Shown: one piece after another, positions 21,601 through 26,013 of the stretch
Layout of the letters: each line of letters begins with the position of its first letter
Position numbering within the stretch: the stretch's first letter is position 1
Origin: a virus
Reading direction: 5' to 3' (one strand)
DNA: 34,007 nt
Virus record (IMG/VR): IMGVR_UViG_3300024264_000104
Span: 1 to 34,007 of that record
The notes under the pieces: model-generated
What the model was told of the DNA's origin: nothing
The model's input: the letters and a program-made list of their open reading frames with translations, nothing else
The model's database searches: none
Program-made: the position numbers and the translations under genes

Positions 21601-22470
21601 GGTAGGCCAAGTGGAATCTTCAAATTAAGATTTAATACACTGAATGCAGGTTATACCTTTGTGTGGCTGAATGGTGAGCAATTGGTACAAGGATCGGATT
21701 ACCTGGCAAGTGGCAACACTATCACAGTCAGCGGCAAGACGATAACTTCAAGCGATAGACTGGATGTCATGTACTTCGCAATCGAATCTGTCACAGGTGC
21801 AACAGGATTCAGGATATTCAAAGACATGTTGAACAGGACGTTCTACAAACGTATATCTAAGACTGCAACAACAAAATTAACTGTAGATATGACAGCAGGA
21901 ACACAGACTATAACTGTGGAAGATGCAAGTGTTTTACAAACACCAAATGCATACACGAATCTTCCAGGAGTCATATTCATAGACAAAGAGAGAATAGAAT
22001 ATTTTACCAAGACTAACAACGTATTAGGACAACTTAGACGTGGAACGCTTGGAACAGGAATTAAGGAGCATGGATCAGGCACTGAAGTGGTAGATGCGTC
22101 TGGTACTCAAACCATCCCTTATGCGGACACTGTATACACCAATACCTTCACAGGCACTGGTTCAGCAGGGCAGACCGTTACACTATCACAAACACCATCA
22201 TCCGCTAGTGAGTTAGACATATTCATTGGTGGCCAACGATTGTTGCTCACTAGCGAGGATGGATCAACTATAAATTATTCTGTGTCAGGCGCAGATGTAA
22301 CTTTAAGTGGAGCAGTTGCATCAGGCACACAGATCAAAATATTACACAAGAAAGGACAGGTATGGTACACGGCACTAGATGGTAATCCAGCGGATGGTAA
22401 AGGATTACAGGCTTCGACTACTCAACAGGCTAAATTCATTGCTAATGAGCCCACAAACGCACCTGAATAA
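9625..22470 (+). CDS. Giant baseplate wedge / virion structural protein (gp7-type, 4281 residues)
   Basis: This single uninterrupted gene encodes 4281 residues, about four times T4 gp7 (about 1030). It directly follows gp6, where T4-like phages place gp7. The N-terminus (YRRTVQHLPAFYRTDANQRF, then STMDPLVQKGALERLDGYIG) resembles the gp7-position structural protein of marine T4-like phages. Domains in order: cupredoxin-like module (about 190-290, ligands H221, C275, H278, M281); beta modules (about 683-755 and 918-990); a carbohydrate-binding-like segment (about 1660-1697); a seven-blade FG-GAP propeller (about 2092-2545); tandem GGSGY-type repeats (about 3215-3360); a second binding-like segment (about 3403); and repeated beta modules (about 3514-4245). 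No signal peptide or membrane segment is visible. It is probably a peripheral baseplate component with host-contact domains. The gp7 identity rests mainly on position. Confidence 0.8.
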   Translation: MADNTTNALTNNEVVKQGTNEYRRTVQHLPAFYRTDANQRFLASTMDPLVQKGALERLDGYIGRQDAYTRSVSDRYITATSRDRFAYQLEPAVTYTDRDTTSVNPEDQVKFTGTYDDYINQIKYLGGKVNNHDRLNKETVYSWNPAIDYDKLVNYREYYWMPDGPGSIEIDSVGPSVVAEYSVKNNSQSAYEFTHRENENNPILTLYRGNTYKFSVNAKGHPFWIMTEPYKSKVSLDGSTSTIFNTGVTNNGADEGTVTFTVPTTGAPDTLYYQCGNHDDMYGILQIKDATSTTAINVEDDIIGVKNYSIRTLDLSNGMKIKFTNSLVTSSYQDKEYYVEGVGDAITLTDVEDLITPGSYATESTILYDQAGYDSRPYAKAFYTPENKDYITIKRDSRDQNAWSRYNRWFHRSVIEETARVGGFTPTLNEDDRAKRPIIEFDSGLALYNHGTVAKRSVTLYDTVTTDAFSTVVKQTGYIVDGLALANGMRVIFAADTDPTVKNKIYDVNFVTAGDSTQVISLTEASDATPTANDSIFIEFGTKNQGKTFYYDSTTETFKEAQQKTGVNQQPLFAMFDNDHTPFDDDTAYPNSTFAGAKVFAFATSETATTDTVLGIKVKYNTINNVGDIVFESDHTSGTFTYRDDTKTLTKNLAEGHLHYTTGRATHNSRSAWIKRTTESKQRVIRTFIVDATEKQLFPIDFYKNSAELTDLEVSVSVNGSRKTLTTDYTLETGTKNKYVKFNTALEVNDQIRIAGHSSADKIADKGIYEIPENLATNSLNQQLGTFTFGQIMAHVRDILDKNQDVTGAIPGVSNLRDKPDARLKGGSIHQHEGSLLPAMFGLVDQNSNITSSIDYVSQEYEKWYNAFLTHATSTAYEGVAADRVDEIITAITPGRNSTFPFFYEDMLGWGENVSTRSYTVMGSSQTEYALDSQHNITTLSNRAVYVYLNGVQLLLGTDYTFSTTDDSVNISKTLAEGDKIVIKDYIDTTGSYMPPSPTKLGMYPKFTPETFTDTTYLTDTAVIRKHDGSIIKAYGDERDDLILELEKRIYNNIKVTYDATLVDVHDVLPSAFTSTEYTLQEVDGVMGPDFYQWAGRNNVQYINNTAFTEGSPFTYNYARSKGRLIDENLPGHWRGIYKYFYDTDAPHVRPWEMLGHSEKPSTWDATYGTAPYTSGNDVLWNAVATQPGRYGKSLIRNYLPVDASGNLLDPLAAGLVDNFDIPGRQNAWKFGDQAPAETTWRRSSAYPFTVIKALALTKPAKFFSNLFDPSRLTTNVAGNQIYTETGIRKTLATAKYHLETETNTATGVTTRYQTAGYQPFVVNYLISRNLDSKTFYYDKMKNLSVQLSYKLGGFTDKDNMKILTDSVSPGSKSGSKFIPDENYKILFRTSNPVESFQYSGVLIEKNTDISQDGSTILGGYKILGYSTTKPYFNFNYPVKTTTATAVSVQGSTAVEQYTAYQETTQTIPYGHVFDTIQDVADFLFGYGHWLESQGFRFNKFSNELKETLNWSNAVREFLFWTTQDWSPGSAITVSPAADGFELDTNNSIVGKLRNLAGDYSLLDSGGRKIDISEVSTKRIGKTFELGIKSDTVGLYNIALNTVQKEHVLLFDNNTVFADIIYDPFTGFRQQRLKLVGWKTAGWNGDYYAPGFVFDAAQVTYWTANTDYRIGDSVEYQGKFYVAKTNHNSGATFEKTNWTLKDEKPAPQLIPNFEYKIAQFNDFYELETNNFDESQQQLAQRLTGYQSRDYLENLFVNDVSQYKFYQGYIREKGTQNAIDKILKAKYEGEDITLDLYPEWMIRTGNFGNTDSIENIQITLKDDEITADPQSIELLDTSSDAVEYARSEAIIKDNFYYKPVEYTASTTFKRLDYTKEGVSRDTAQIFKTAGYPQLQQVQHTAFNIDEILNLDMNAITTNDLIWVANKSNRDWDVLRITSAGIKIATLNLINDATQLEITFTGSHNLTAGSTTVQADYFGISNSEEATLNGVYQVSSTPSHKTVIIDYDGNVGFIPALEDGSTADSYGNVYKFISVRLASMDNVNDLLEYDQYTDKNDAIEQPGDKVFADADSSGLWRVYEKQDPYTTGLVLSPDASTTEQEFGHRIVARNDGRTVITSAPGKGQGEVTFLFRRQAVAGDTLQVQLTATMTDNDDNTSRLGESLSISTDENFVVAGAPYTNTIGADGSTRQQNAGLLKIYIWDPSTFKYGLLDTVTAPTDGSTSNENLNFGWDHKISEPGTSSVRTTPDKYLFVSAPGHDSDRGRVYMYTWGVGADGSTYDTWTSETTIEAPDGGGGQRFGHRVQANDNGDILAVSSLAPGNAGKVEIFVKTSQANDGSTLNSFSLAQTITGVASDGSSLNTAFGESIAMSKDGTTLVIGAPGVDGTSHPDSGAIYYYKWNADGSTNTYTLQQTITAPSSHTNMKFGTSLDLNNNGTRLVIGAENFASYTEMKFDSGETTFDLQDTTIVDTNLQSGGAFTATMYNTKFVIDDRMTSPNMSENDDFGRGVCMIDNSVFVGAPKDDGNTAADGSTKIVNDGTVACYDLTVNNQYAWKNLATETALMDIDKLGKVFEFDRKTKQIRDYYDLYDPVKGRILGLADREIDIKTAWDPATYNVGANADTKTPWAETHIGEVWWDLSTVKWLWYEQATQEYKINNWGKTFPGSSIDIYEWVESTSLPSQYVTSGNGTPLHADDSQYTVVQKYDSRLDRFVPFYYYWVKGKTTLPADTLHGDRHINPHRKNTVAFVANLISNPAGFDNKYYSVTDTNKLLLNNISNLANDDVVLNIDIRANTFEGDSHSVWKLVREGDADYRPGHKIETRWWDSLIGKNSAGDIVPDNNLPLNERSGNNIRPRQSWYVDRFGALKEIIDYANSVLKKNQLVGQINLTNLDSKEPEPTAQSGEWDATVDTYAELTYLNTADISGTVNYLVKADETANNYWAIYQWDGTEFTRTKLQTYNTSAYWSYTDWYKTDGEMAHGENTKIDKQVTYQYDLDTLDLAVGKHVKVTSADTGGWKLFMKTASGWENVGTENGTIRLSTKLYDYTQDATGFAGADTFDNNFFDQEPSQETRKILTALRDDLFINDLAIEYNTLFFTGLRKVMSEQTYVDWMFKTSFINAKNSVRQLDQRKTYTTGTDSWIESYINEVKPFHTKLREYKLGYDKTETQDGIFSDFDNPTFYDAATGKIRSLNFELDTDKLTQYPHQMWYDYHKKYVQSITVTAGGSGYEVAPTVTIVGGTTGSTGPFQIQATSSSGATNGQFGYYYPLFTNEKQAEIYDTQNSGSGTTKTYTFDGYTDTFYGPTASVRESESDKSGTFKMYVTPTTTAATATAIIQGGAVTKINVTGIGANYTATPTVLLSGGKTDGTTPTDTAKAYANLNNDLVRDFNTTIKFDRVSSTSRVVDWAASTAYAYNDLLRYNNQLYKVTNAFTSSTDFDDNIGSVYKVYGDETGLTAADRTKGFYTPGSGMPGNELDQVMTGVDYGGTMVTGLLFSQEQGWDKSGWYDFPWDNYGASKIKAFRADGSTAAYTFDTAPASSEVYQVYLTQDDSTRKKLSDVIRGDGSTVSFTISETPEENALVEFIPFDDDGVLTPTDDRTLDSIVKGGLFTSALGHAPSDIILEGDDFVSPDTSYAPEETVPGQLFDTLDIKVYTSPESGVPFISEKNYRGNGSTTTFSIGEYPGSLGSVTVSVDGSVKKLTTDYSVNVANKTITFASAPANNTMISTKVFAISGENYRVLNTFTGNGSSTSFLTSTRGEFNLDSTASDIYITVDGVPTTAYTTTTTANTITVVFDSAPAASSYIQIAGFNKSTTSTRSYASVRNQSITYDGSINRHTLTYPPGAIGPFSGLTIVEVNGRVLRGPDNTYYVGDGSTYTYGVVSGLEDDSTVDPAKTITTASQVQVFVNGTKKDLNTHYTVDIGNQNIEFVASSVPTSTDVICISTLVDNQYYNEGTDIILVPSAITSPYSLSASDVLSVTTFNNALGMKQRREVLEGRPSGIFKLRFNTLNAGYTFVWLNGEQLVQGSDYLASGNTITVSGKTITSSDRLDVMYFAIESVTGATGFRIFKDMLNRTFYKRISKTATTKLTVDMTAGTQTITVEDASVLQTPNAYTNLPGVIFIDKERIEYFTKTNNVLGQLRRGTLGTGIKEHGSGTEVVDASGTQTIPYADTVYTNTFTGTGSAGQTVTLSQTPSSASELDIFIGGQRLLLTSEDGSTINYSVSGADVTLSGAVASGTQIKILHKKGQVWYTALDGNPADGKGLQASTTQQAKFIANEPTNAPE
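10180..10493 (+). other. Cupredoxin-like domain inside the giant gp7-type protein
   Basis: Residues about 186-290 look like a plastocyanin-type beta barrel: LYRGNTYKFSVNAKGHPFWI, then a TVTFTVPTTGAPDTLYYQC strand, then GNHDDMYGILQIKD. All four type-1 copper ligands are present in order: H221, C275, H278 and M281. The C-x2-H-x2-M spacing is the one found in amicyanin. Related modules occur in marine phage structural proteins, as I recall, but a copper-bound state is inferred, not shown. Confidence 0.65.
14602..14715 (+). other. Carbohydrate-binding-like segment (CBM5/12-type pattern)
   Basis: Residues about 1660-1697 read TYWTANTDYRIGDSVEYQGK, then FYVAKTNHNSGATFEKTNW. The pattern W-x(n)-Y-x-x-GD-x-V-x-Y-x-GK-x-Y-x-A ending in a Trp is that of chitin-binding CBM5/12 modules. 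A looser copy (DWAASTAYAYNDLLRYNNQL then YKVTNAF) starts near residue 3402. Sugar binding is inferred from the aromatic pattern only. Confidence 0.45.
15895..17260 (+). repeat. Seven FG-GAP-like repeats forming a beta-propeller in the giant protein
   Basis: Seven repeats begin at residues 2100 (FGHRIV), 2157 (LGESLS), 2227 (FGWDHK), 2297 (FGHRVQ), 2361 (FGESIA), 2423 (FGTSLD) and 2502 (FGRGVC), spaced 57-79 residues apart. Most continue with a strand such as TLVIGAPG or YLFVSAPG and end in a strand like GRVYMYTW or GAIYYYKW. This is the FG-GAP arrangement of integrin-alpha-type seven-blade propellers, typically used for protein or glycan binding. Confidence 0.75.
20164..22365 (+). repeat. C-terminal array of repeated beta modules in the giant protein
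   Basis: From about residue 3514 a module recurs with the pattern (G)DGST-x-x-F, then a V-x-V-x-V-(D/N)G strand, then a Y-x-V strand, and finally IxF-x-x-AP with a closing I-x-I strand. Clear copies start near residues 3514, 3556, 3665, 3733, 3825, 3996 and 4171, and related copies occur near 683 and 918. The copies are divergent at both DNA and protein level, so the duplication is old. They are likely small beta-sandwich spacers or binding units. Confidence 0.6.
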
Positions 22471-22473
22471 ATA
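22466..22473 (+). promoter_or_regulatory. Late-promoter-like box AATAAATA
   Basis: It overlaps the stop codon of the giant gene and ends exactly six bases before the ATG at 22480. It differs from TATAAATA at one base. A nearly identical arrangement, AATAAATACAC, precedes 24594. If it is a late promoter, the transcript would start at or beside the ATG. Confidence 0.45.
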
Positions 22474-22479
22474 CACTAG

Positions 22480-23205
22480 ATGACACAGGACAACAAACCC
22501 ACAGAAGCAAAAGAAGAGAACCAAAAGCCTCAGGATAACACGGGTGTTATGATGACGGGGCATATCAAGATTTCAGATCCAGAGACAGGTGAAGTTATCG
22601 TAGACAAGAGAAATGCGATACACTACGAGAACATGTCTCAGGCACTTGCTAATAGTTTAGCAAACAAGACAACAGGCTTCGTACACGAGATTGCATTGGG
22701 CAATGGGGGAACAAGTGTTGACCCAACAGGTATAATCACATACCTTACTCCAAATTCAACTGGTACAAATGCCACACTATATAACCAGACTTATTACAAA
22801 GTGGTCGATGACAACAGTGCAACCAACAAAGACACCACAAGGAACAAAATGGAAGTGAGACACACTGCGGGCAACAAGTACACTGACATCGTTGTGACTT
22901 GCACACTTGACTACGGTGAGCCTACAGGACAGGCGGCGTTCGATAACACAACAGATTTCAATGGTGATTATGTGTTCGATGAACTGGGTCTTAAGAGTTG
23001 GGAAGGAACAGAGAACGGAGCAACCAATAAATTATTGACACACGTGATATTCCACCCGGTACAGAAGTCATTGAACAGACTTATACAGATTGATTACACA
23101 TTGAGGATACAGAGTTTAACAACCTTCACCGAGACAAGTTCTACGGCACTGTCTACATCAAACACAGTGAGCGGAACAACGTCAGGTGGTAACACAGGAT
23201 ACTAA
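22480..23205 (+). CDS. Virion structural protein, gp8-like baseplate wedge candidate
   Basis: This 241-residue protein follows the gp7-type gene, the place of gp8 in T4-like phages (T4 gp8 is 334 residues). After a charged, disordered N-terminus (about 1-25) it reads MMTGHIKISDPETGEVIVDK, then AIHYENMSQALANSLANKTT, and later VFDELGLKSW and HPVQKSLNRLIQIDYTLRI. This matches a well-conserved structural protein of marine T4-like phages that I recall by pattern. The gp8 assignment is positional. The C-terminus is a short Ser/Thr/Gly tail ending Gly-Tyr, like gp6. No Shine-Dalgarno is seen; an AATAAATA box lies six bases upstream. The stop overlaps the next ATG. Confidence 0.7.
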   Translation: MTQDNKPTEAKEENQKPQDNTGVMMTGHIKISDPETGEVIVDKRNAIHYENMSQALANSLANKTTGFVHEIALGNGGTSVDPTGIITYLTPNSTGTNATLYNQTYYKVVDDNSATNKDTTRNKMEVRHTAGNKYTDIVVTCTLDYGEPTGQAAFDNTTDFNGDYVFDELGLKSWEGTENGATNKLLTHVIFHPVQKSLNRLIQIDYTLRIQSLTTFTETSSTALSTSNTVSGTTSGGNTGY

Positions 23206-23209
23206 TGGC
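23195..23209 (+). promoter_or_regulatory. Stop-start coupling junction CAGGATACTAATGGC (second copy)
   Basis: It is identical over 15 bases to the gp6/gp7 junction at 9615-9629. AGGA lies five bases before the ATG of the first fibre protein, and the ATG overlaps the upstream stop. It suggests either selection for the same coupling signal or duplication of a boundary cassette. Confidence 0.7.
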
Positions 23210-24563
23210 ATACACTGTAAACAAGACAAGTAGTGGTTCATACACAGTACAGGATGGTGTGTTAAACACACAGACTGATCTTTCATTCATAGGTAAAGGC
23301 TACGCAGGATATGGAGAGACGATTGCAGAGAACTTCCTACATCTATTAGAAAACTTTTCAAACACATCAGCACCAACAAAACCTATAGAAGGACAACTTT
23401 GGTACGACAGCACGAATTCACAGTTGAAGGTTTATTCAGGATCAGCATTTGTTCCTGCAGGCGGAAACGTTCCTTATCAGACAACAGCACCAAGCACTTT
23501 GTCACAGGGTGATCTTTGGATAGACTCAGACACTAACCAACTTTATTTGTATAATGGATCCAGTAACGTACTCGTTGGTCCACCTGCTTCGACGGGAACC
23601 AACAATGGATTCATTTTTGAAACCATACTTGACAGTGTAGACGCATCACAAAACGTGACCAAGTGGTACAATGACGGAAACCTCATTGCTATAGTTTCGG
23701 AGGATGAGTTCACTCCAAAGGTGGCTATATCAGGATTCGCCACAATCAAAAAAGGTATCACTTTAACAACAGCGATAGCGGACACAAAATTCCAAGGCAC
23801 TGCCACAGACGCAGACGCACTGGGCGGTGTTGCCGCGGCCAACTACTTGAGATCAAATACCAACGACACCACATCAGGCACTATCAGTATCGCCAATGAT
23901 GGTGGACTGGTTGTTGGAGCAGACAGTGATTTCACTTTCGCAGTTGATGGCACAGGTGGTGTGATATCCAATGCAGTAAACAACACAGATATTTCTTTCA
24001 AGGTCAACGATGCGGGTGTTACCACAACGGTAATGACCATAGACGGATCTGAATCCAGAGTTGGTATCGGTACGATATCACCAACAACAAAATTAGATGT
24101 TTCAGGTACAGTAACGGCAACTGCATTCACAGGTCCGATCACAGGTGCAGTCAATGGTGATGTGACAGGAAATGTGACAGGTAACGTCACAGGCAATGTG
24201 ACAGGATCTGCCAGCCTCAACTTATTGAAGACAGGCGGAACACTCACAGGAACATTGACAGGACAAACCATACTGCCAAGTGCAGACAGCACATACAACC
24301 TGGGAGCATCTGGAACGGAATTCGCGAATGCATTCGTAGACACAGTTACTTCAACAGAATTAAAGACAGAAGGAGTAACGATCAATGACAACTTGATCAC
24401 TGCTTCGAGATCTAATGACAATCTACAACTTGATGCTACAGGCACGGGTGCCGTTGAGATGATTCCAGCAGTTATTTTAATGGCTAATCTTCCCACTAGT
24501 GACCCCATTAATACGGGACAACTGTGGAATGATTCAGGAACATTAAAAATTAGTGCAGGTTAA
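23205..24563 (+). CDS. Tail-fibre-like structural protein, paralogue 1
   Basis: The protein has 452 residues and is the first of three paralogues (with the genes at 24594 and 27786). The shared N-terminal module covers residues about 1-120: MAYTVNKTSSGSYTVQDGVL, then FIGKGYAGYGETIAENFLHL, then two G-(Q/D)-LW-x-D-x(5)-L-x-x-Y-x-G hairpins (LW at 65-66 and 104-105). A third such motif closes the protein (GQLWNDSGTLKISAG). Residues 150-300 match the other paralogues, including LGGVAAANYLRS. The C-terminal third is distinct and carries four VTGN-type repeats. This family is common in marine T4-like phages as baseplate-attached fibre proteins. The shared head probably attaches to the baseplate, and the variable tail faces out. 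Confidence 0.75.
   Translation: MAYTVNKTSSGSYTVQDGVLNTQTDLSFIGKGYAGYGETIAENFLHLLENFSNTSAPTKPIEGQLWYDSTNSQLKVYSGSAFVPAGGNVPYQTTAPSTLSQGDLWIDSDTNQLYLYNGSSNVLVGPPASTGTNNGFIFETILDSVDASQNVTKWYNDGNLIAIVSEDEFTPKVAISGFATIKKGITLTTAIADTKFQGTATDADALGGVAAANYLRSNTNDTTSGTISIANDGGLVVGADSDFTFAVDGTGGVISNAVNNTDISFKVNDAGVTTTVMTIDGSESRVGIGTISPTTKLDVSGTVTATAFTGPITGAVNGDVTGNVTGNVTGNVTGSASLNLLKTGGTLTGTLTGQTILPSADSTYNLGASGTEFANAFVDTVTSTELKTEGVTINDNLITASRSNDNLQLDATGTGAVEMIPAVILMANLPTSDPINTGQLWNDSGTLKISAG
24159..24206 (+). repeat. Four tandem 12-base repeats coding (D/N)VTG
   Basis: Four in-frame 12-base units of the form AAT-GTG-ACA-GGN (first unit GAT) encode DVTG, NVTG, NVTG, NVTG in fibre paralogue 1. Third-position differences show it is not a fresh slippage product. 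Such repeats typically form a repetitive fibre shaft. Confidence 0.8.
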
Positions 24564-24579
24564 TAACGAGTAAAGGCGT

Positions 24580-24587
24580 AATAAATA
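24580..24587 (+). promoter_or_regulatory. Late-promoter-like box AATAAATA
   Basis: It lies in the 30-base gap after fibre paralogue 1 and ends six bases before the ATG at 24594. The extended string AATAAATACAC is shared with 22466-22476. An AAAGG about 18 bases before the ATG is too distant to be an effective Shine-Dalgarno. Confidence 0.5.
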
Positions 24588-24593
24588 CACAAA

Positions 24594-26009
24594 ATGGCGT
24601 ACACAATAAACAAAACAGACGGAACAGTAGTAACAACCATCACGGACGGAACGGTGGACAACACCACTTCGTTGCAGTTGTTTGGTAAATCATATTCAGG
24701 GTTTGGTGAAGCATTAAACGAAAACCTAGTGAAGTTGTTAGAGAACGCGGCTTCTACTGCGGCACCAACAGCACCACTAAAGGGTGAACTTTGGTTCGAC
24801 ACCACAACGAACCAGGTCAAAGTGTACGACGGCACGAGTTTCAAGCCCACTGGCGGGGCGAAGTCAACCACTACACTTCCTACATCACCATCAGCGGGTG
24901 ATCTTTGGTTGGATGCAACGAATGATCAGGTTTTTGTTTACACTGGTGATTCGAGATCACACCAGGTCAATGACAAATGGGAATTGGTAGGTCCGGCTTT
25001 TACAGCAGGGCAGACGGAATCAGGTTGGAAGATAGAGACACTGGCAAGTGCAGGCGGAAACAAAGTTGTTTCATCCATGTACGCAGGAGGCACGAGGGTA
25101 GCGATACTCTCAAAAGAAACATTCACACCATCAGCATCTCAGTCGGGATTCGCTTCAATCAAGGCAGGTCTTACACTTAACTCTACTTTAGGTGCAGTGT
25201 TCGAAGGATCAACGACAGAAGCATCATCGATTGATGTGTCTAGCACGTCTAACACTTCAGCAACAGTCATCGCAGGCGGAAACTTCCTAAGGGCAGATGC
25301 GGCAGACACCACAACAGGTAGAATTACAATTGATTCAGATACAGGATTAGTTGTTGGTGATGCACAAGAATTAAGCATAACTGTATCAAGCAATGATGTA
25401 ACTATAGCACAGACATCTTTAGACAAGGATTTGAGCTTCACGATCAATGATGGAGGTGTAACAAAGACTCCTCTGGCATTCACGGGTGCATCAGGAAACA
25501 TCGCACTGACTGGTGATGTAACAATCACAGGTAATCTGAACATATCAGGAGAATACAACAGTTCGGTTTCGAACGTATCAACATATGATGATGCATTTAT
25601 CAAAGTCAACTCTGGTAATTCAGAAGCAGATGCTGGACTTATAGTTGACACATCTGACACAGATGATGCAAGGATGTTCTATGATGTGTCTGAGAACTAC
25701 TGGTCAGCAGGACAGAATCAGAGTTACTCACAAGTAATAAGATTAGCAGACGCAGTCGAGGATGGTGATGCCAACAAGGGTAAAGTTTTGAAAACCACAG
25801 CGGGCGGAAATGTCAAAGCAACATCAATGACATTGGGTGCTGTAGGATCGATCACATACACAGACACTTCAAACACCAACGTGCCAACTATAGGTGCGGT
25901 GGCCACTCTAAGTAATCAATGGGGTGGATCCCAAAAAACAGTTTCTACTGCCAATCCAACAGGCAGTGACGGGAACGACGGGGACTTCTGGTTCGTAAGG
26001 GAGGCGTAA
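24594..26009 (+). CDS. Tail-fibre-like structural protein, paralogue 2
   Basis: The 471 residues share the N-terminal module of paralogues 1 and 3 (MAYTINKTDGTVVTTITDGT, then LFGKSYSGFGEALNENLVKL). They also contain two LW-x-D hairpins (GELWFDTTTNQVKVYDG and GDLWLDATNDQVFVYTG). The middle contains TIAQTSLDKDLSFTINDGG, which is almost the same as in paralogue 3, so these two are the closest pair. The C-terminus (PTGSDGNDGDFWFVREA) differs from the others but again ends in a G-x-(F/L)-W hairpin. This points to a fibre or baseplate-peripheral protein with a conserved attachment head. An AATAAATA box precedes the ATG with no Shine-Dalgarno. Confidence 0.75.
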   Translation: MAYTINKTDGTVVTTITDGTVDNTTSLQLFGKSYSGFGEALNENLVKLLENAASTAAPTAPLKGELWFDTTTNQVKVYDGTSFKPTGGAKSTTTLPTSPSAGDLWLDATNDQVFVYTGDSRSHQVNDKWELVGPAFTAGQTESGWKIETLASAGGNKVVSSMYAGGTRVAILSKETFTPSASQSGFASIKAGLTLNSTLGAVFEGSTTEASSIDVSSTSNTSATVIAGGNFLRADAADTTTGRITIDSDTGLVVGDAQELSITVSSNDVTIAQTSLDKDLSFTINDGGVTKTPLAFTGASGNIALTGDVTITGNLNISGEYNSSVSNVSTYDDAFIKVNSGNSEADAGLIVDTSDTDDARMFYDVSENYWSAGQNQSYSQVIRLADAVEDGDANKGKVLKTTAGGNVKATSMTLGAVGSITYTDTSNTNVPTIGAVATLSNQWGGSQKTVSTANPTGSDGNDGDFWFVREA

Positions 26010-26013
26010 TCCC

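Noticed and set aside
9625-22470. Possible frameshift or gene fusion artefact in the giant gene
   Set aside because: The frame is continuous with consistent codon use and coherent domains across its length; nothing in the sequence points to a join, though read support cannot be checked here.
24159-24206. Short direct repeats suggestive of a CRISPR array
   Set aside because: Units are 12 bases, contiguous, in frame and encode (D/N)VTG; there are no spacers.
23843-24508. Long antisense open frame (221 codons) opposite fibre paralogue 1
   Set aside because: It is hydrophobic and Val/Pro/Ser-rich with no family pattern, as expected from the complement of Thr/Ala/Gly-rich fibre coding sequence; the forward gene is well supported.
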